From assembly GCA_030151505.1 (NCBI GenBank), contig JASLDQ010000159.1, forward strand, positions 1 to 9,542: a stretch of DNA of 9,542 nucleotides, read 5' to 3'. Shown piece after piece: positions 6,892 to 9,542 of the stretch (position 1 is its first letter; each line of letters starts with the position of its first letter). The notes beneath the pieces were generated by a model that saw only the letters and a list, made by a program, of their open reading frames with translations, was not told the origin of the DNA and did not search any database. The position numbers were made by a program, and so were the translations under genes. Source of the DNA: Chromobacteriaceae bacterium (GTDB taxonomy: Bacteria; Pseudomonadota; Gammaproteobacteria; Burkholderiales; Aquaspirillaceae).

Positions 6892-6940
6892 CCCGCGCCG
6901 GCACCGCCTCGCCCGGCCGCGACGCATTCAGGTACACACC

Positions 6941-8449
6941 ATGTTCGAATCGGCAGAACTCGGCCACTCCATCGACAAGCAGACCTATCAGGAACAGGCG
7001 CCGGCCCTGCGCACCGCGCTGCTGGACGCGCAGTACGAACTGAAAGAACGCGGCGAATTTCCGGTCATTGTCCTCGTCAACGGCATCGACGGCGCCGGCC
7101 GCAGCGAAACGCTCAGCCAGTTCAGCAACTGGCTCGATGCCCGCCTGCTGCGCATCAATGCCCAGACCAACCTCGAGGACTACATCAACGACGAAGGTAC
7201 GGCCCGGCCGTGGCTGTGGCGCTACTGGAACGCCCTGCCGCCCAAGGGACATATCGGCGTGCTGTACGGCTCCTGGTATTCCGACCTGCTGTTCGGCCGC
7301 AGCTACCGGGCGATCAGCGAGAAGCAGGCCCTGGCCGGCATCGACGAGGTCCAGGCGCTGGAAAAGCAGCTGGTGGCGGATGGCGCGCTCATCATCAAGA
7401 TCTGGCTGCACCTGTCCCGCGACAAGCAGAAAAAACGGCTGAAACAGCTGGAAAAAGACCCGGCCAACCGCTGGCGGGTCAACGAACGCGACTGGAAAAA
7501 CCACAAGAACTACGACGAGATCATCACCCAGGCCGAACGCCTGCTGCGCGTGACCGGCACCGGTGAAGCGCCGTGGGTGCTGGTGGAAGGCGAGGATGAC
7601 AATTTCCGCGAACTGACCATCGCCAACGTGCTGCTCCAGGCGCTGCGCAGCCGGCTCGACAAGACCGAGCGGCGCCATCCCCCGGCCCGCCAACTGGAAG
7701 TCTCGCCGCTGCTGCCCCCCCTGGACGGCCTGATGCTGCTCGACCGCCTCAAGCTCGACCAGCCGATGGACAAGACCACCTACCGCGACCGCCTGAGCGT
7801 GCTGCAGGCCCGGCTGGCCCGGCTGATCCGCCACCCCAAGTTCGAGCGGCACTCGCTGGTGCTGGTATTCGAAGGCAACGACGCCGCCGGCAAGGGCGGT
7901 GCGATCCGTCGCGTCAACCAAGTGCTCGATCCGCGCCGCAGCCGCGTGATCCCGATTGCCGCGCCGACGGCGGAGGAGAAGGCGATGCCGTGGCTGTGGC
8001 GCTTCTGGCACCACGTGCCGCCGCTGCAGAACGTCACGGTATTCGACCGCTCGTGGTATGGCCGGGTGCTGGTGGAACGGGTGGAGGGATTCAGCGGCGA
8101 ATACGACTGGATGCGGGCCTACTCCGAGATCAATGCATTCGAACGCCAGCTGCATGCGGCCGGCACCATCGTGGTGAAATTCTGGCTGGCCATTTCCAAC
8201 GAGGAACAGCTGCGCCGCTTCAAGGAACGTGAGGAAACCGGCTTCAAGCGCTACAAGATCACCGAGGAAGACTGGCGCAACCGCGACCGCTGGGACGACT
8301 ACAAGCACGCCGTCTGCGACATGATCGACCGTACCAGCACCCAGCTGGCGCCGTGGACCCTGGTCGAGGCCAACAACAAGTACTACGCCCGCATCAAGGT
8401 GCTGGAAACCCTGTGCCACGCGATCGAGGCGCGCTTCGAGGCGGAGTGA
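6941..8449 (+). CDS. pap: Polyphosphate:AMP phosphotransferase (class II PPK2)
   Basis: Cytoplasmic kinase (502 aa) with two fused PPK2 domains, the layout of class II PPK2 enzymes such as Pseudomonas aeruginosa PA3455. These transfer phosphate from polyphosphate to AMP, making ADP. The N-terminal domain (about 10-240) has a degraded nucleotide loop NGIDGAGRS (47-55, Arg where Lys is expected) and YGSWYSD at 109-115. The C-terminal domain (about 275-495) has an intact EGNDAAGKGGAI (311-322, K318) and the lid motif DRSWYGRVLVERVEG (369-383). Both domains carry the PWLWR[YF]W motif (90-96 and 350-356). The catalytic site is therefore most likely in the C-terminal domain. The Shine-Dalgarno is weak (AGG about 8 bases upstream). 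It is a single-gene unit behind the tRNA terminator; no ppk1 or ppx is in view. The 81 bases to the convergent DUF3025 stop hold only a GC-rich 7-bp inverted repeat (8456-8462 with 8479-8485) without a T-run. Confidence 0.95.
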   Translation: MFESAELGHSIDKQTYQEQAPALRTALLDAQYELKERGEFPVIVLVNGIDGAGRSETLSQFSNWLDARLLRINAQTNLEDYINDEGTARPWLWRYWNALPPKGHIGVLYGSWYSDLLFGRSYRAISEKQALAGIDEVQALEKQLVADGALIIKIWLHLSRDKQKKRLKQLEKDPANRWRVNERDWKNHKNYDEIITQAERLLRVTGTGEAPWVLVEGEDDNFRELTIANVLLQALRSRLDKTERRHPPARQLEVSPLLPPLDGLMLLDRLKLDQPMDKTTYRDRLSVLQARLARLIRHPKFERHSLVLVFEGNDAAGKGGAIRRVNQVLDPRRSRVIPIAAPTAEEKAMPWLWRFWHHVPPLQNVTVFDRSWYGRVLVERVEGFSGEYDWMRAYSEINAFERQLHAAGTIVVKFWLAISNEEQLRRFKEREETGFKRYKITEEDWRNRDRWDDYKHAVCDMIDRTSTQLAPWTLVEANNKYYARIKVLETLCHAIEARFEAE

Positions 8450-8530
8450 CGCAGCGCCGCGCCCACGATCGCTCCGCCGCGCGGCCCATCCGCTGATGCA
8501 TGCCGCGACCGGCCCGGCCTCGCGCGTCTT

Positions 8531-9385
8531 TCAACCATCCCCGGCCGGTTGCGGGGGCAGGATCACCCGGCCGGCCTGACCCAGCCAGCGCCGGCTTGGC
8601 CGGAAATAGGCCGCATCGGCATAAAAGGCCGGCTCGCGATTGGCCGGCCACCAGCCGGGCACGCCCAGCAAGGGCAGCGGCGCCAGCTCGCGCGGGGCGG
8701 TCAGCACGGCCGGCTCCGCCAGCGCCGCCGCCAGACCTTCGTCCAGCCGCTGCAGCCGCACCGGCGCCGGGGCCGCAAAAAAGGCCTCGTCGACTTCGAT
8801 CAGCCAGGCCTTGCCGGTCAGGCCGACAAATGGCTCTAACATCATCTCTCCCAGCGCGTGACCGAACGCGACCGCCTCGATTTCCCGCCCCCACGCTTCG
8901 CGCCGCGCCAGCCACAGCTCCTGCCATGCCATTCCGTCCAGCAACTGCGCCAGTTCGGACCGGCAATACGGCACCAGCACGCCGCATTCGTCCAGCAAGG
9001 TCGCCGCGTCCCGATACGGACCACGGACCGCCTCGCCTCCGGCATCGATCGCCCAGTGGTGGCGCCGGTTGAGGGCCAGCTTGAGACGCGGGAAGGCCAG
9101 CCAGGCCAGGGCGTTGAACCAGTCGTGCCAGTTGCGGCCGCGGGTGGGCACTTCGCCGGTGGCGGCGATATGACTTTCGTAATAGCGCTCGGGCTCGAGG
9201 TCGACGACGAAACGCAGAGTGGCGGGAATCGCCGGGTTATGCTGACGCGCCAGCCCGATCAGGCGGTCGTAGCCGGCCTGATCCGGCCAGTCCTGCAGGG
9301 GCAGCAAGGCAGCCAGATGGCGGTAGGGCGCGTAGAGGGGAGGGTCGGCCCAGTCGGGCCGCCACTCGGCAGGAGGGGTGAACAT
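8531..9385 (-). CDS. DUF3025 family protein
   Basis: A 284-aa protein of unknown function that matches what I know of the proteobacterial DUF3025 family. The recognisable core is YYESHIAATGEVPTR (68-82) followed by NWHDWFNAL (85-93) and FPRLK (98-102). Later conserved-looking segments are LLDECGVLVPY (130-140), FGHALGEMMLEP (174-185) and GVPGWWP (241-247). No signal peptide or membrane helix is seen, so it is probably cytoplasmic. The Trp/His/Asp-rich core could be a metal or active site, but that is guesswork. The ATG has no Shine-Dalgarno; a TAGAAT box sits 6 bases before it, so the mRNA may be leaderless. It follows the GGDEF gene stop by 28 bases on the same strand, so it could be co-transcribed with it. 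It converges on pap. Confidence 0.85.
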   Translation of the reverse strand: MFTPPAEWRPDWADPPLYAPYRHLAALLPLQDWPDQAGYDRLIGLARQHNPAIPATLRFVVDLEPERYYESHIAATGEVPTRGRNWHDWFNALAWLAFPRLKLALNRRHHWAIDAGGEAVRGPYRDAATLLDECGVLVPYCRSELAQLLDGMAWQELWLARREAWGREIEAVAFGHALGEMMLEPFVGLTGKAWLIEVDEAFFAAPAPVRLQRLDEGLAAALAEPAVLTAPRELAPLPLLGVPGWWPANREPAFYADAAYFRPSRRWLGQAGRVILPPQPAGDG

Positions 9386-9391
9386 GCCGCG

Positions 9392-9397
9392 ATTCTA
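9392..9397 (-). promoter_or_regulatory. Possible -10 box for a leaderless DUF3025 mRNA
   Basis: TAGAAT on the - strand ends 6 bases before the DUF3025 ATG, which would put the transcription start at or next to the A of ATG. The -35 region at 17 bases (AGGCTG), overlapping the GGDEF stop codon, is a poor match. Confidence 0.4.
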
Positions 9398-9413
9398 CCC
9401 GCCGCCGGCGTCC

Positions 9414-9542
9414 TCAGCCTTCCACCCGGTTGCGCCCGGCGCGCTTGGCGGCGTAGAGCCCTTCATCGGCGCGGCGCAAGGCCGTGTCGACATCGGGATC
9501 GTCCGGCCGCAGCGACGTGACGCCGATGCTGACGGTCACGCC
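9414..9542 (-). CDS. C-terminal end of a GGDEF-domain diguanylate cyclase (partial)
   Basis: Forty-two codons and a TGA (9416-9414) enter from the right edge on the - strand. They read GVTVSIGVTSLRPDD, then ALRRADEGLYAAKRAGRNRV and EG-stop. VTVSIGV and ADEGLYAAKRAGRNRV are the standard last strand and helix of GGDEF domains, which make cyclic di-GMP from two GTP. The GGDEF active-site loop, any I-site and any sensory domain lie outside the window, so activity and input signal cannot be judged. It is upstream of DUF3025 on the same strand with a 28-base gap. Confidence 0.93.
   Translation of the reverse strand, partial: GVTVSIGVTSLRPDDPDVDTALRRADEGLYAAKRAGRNRVEG

Noticed and set aside
6840..7043. 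Short + strand frame overlapping the pap start (beginning MSNASIAIPAM)
   Set aside because: It runs out of frame into pap, has no Shine-Dalgarno, and loses any protein-like pattern after a few residues.
6770..8419. A 549-codon open frame on the - strand across pap
   Set aside because: It is the mirror of the pap coding frame. The translation is a repetitive Val/Leu/Gln/His-rich string without family features, and its start lies inside pap, with no promoter or Shine-Dalgarno.

Overview
The window looks like ordinary chromosome from a GC-rich betaproteobacterium. A member of the Rhodocyclales (Azospira, Dechloromonas, Thauera or Zoogloea type) is the best guess, based on gene families, high-GC codon use and gene set; no species marker is present. 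I found no mobile element, CRISPR array, phage gene or defence gene. All genes but three can be placed in well-known families with their key residues intact. Of those three, one is a DUF3025 protein of unknown role, one is placed only broadly as a SPOR protein, and one is an unidentified C-terminal fragment at the left edge.

Left part (1-2400). The C-terminal end of an unidentified + strand gene runs in from the left edge and meets the - strand ammonium operon head to head; two back-to-back hairpin terminators separate them. The operon is glnK (PII signal protein) followed by amtB (ammonium channel). The 297-base gap between glnK and the divergent ubiK holds a near-consensus sigma-54 promoter facing glnK and a very good NtrC-type palindrome about 150 bases upstream of it. 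This is the layout expected for nitrogen-starvation control.

Middle (2397-6608). A + strand run of housekeeping genes follows: ubiK (ubiquinone biosynthesis accessory factor), yifB/comM (AAA+ Mg-chelatase-like ATPase, starting at GTG just after ubiK), a single-pass SPOR-domain cell-division type protein behind its own TATAAT box, dsbA (periplasmic thiol oxidase, active site CIHC) and uppP (undecaprenyl pyrophosphate phosphatase). The last three act in the envelope: peptidoglycan binding, disulfide formation and lipid-carrier recycling.

Right part (6609-9542). A solitary initiator tRNA-fMet has a textbook sigma-70 promoter (TTGACA, 17 bases, TATAGT) and a strong 15-bp terminator. It is followed by pap, a two-domain polyphosphate:AMP phosphotransferase (class II PPK2). 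Its leader contains a hairpin followed by five Ts. Convergent with pap lies a - strand DUF3025 gene, possibly leaderless. At the right edge is the last part of a GGDEF diguanylate cyclase, upstream of DUF3025 on the same strand.

The points most worth a second look are regulatory or residue-level: the shared NtrC/ubiK control region, the Ala/Pro-rich linker of AmtB, the CIHC active site of DsbA, the pap leader hairpin and the possible leaderless start of DUF3025. I do not see a new biological system here.
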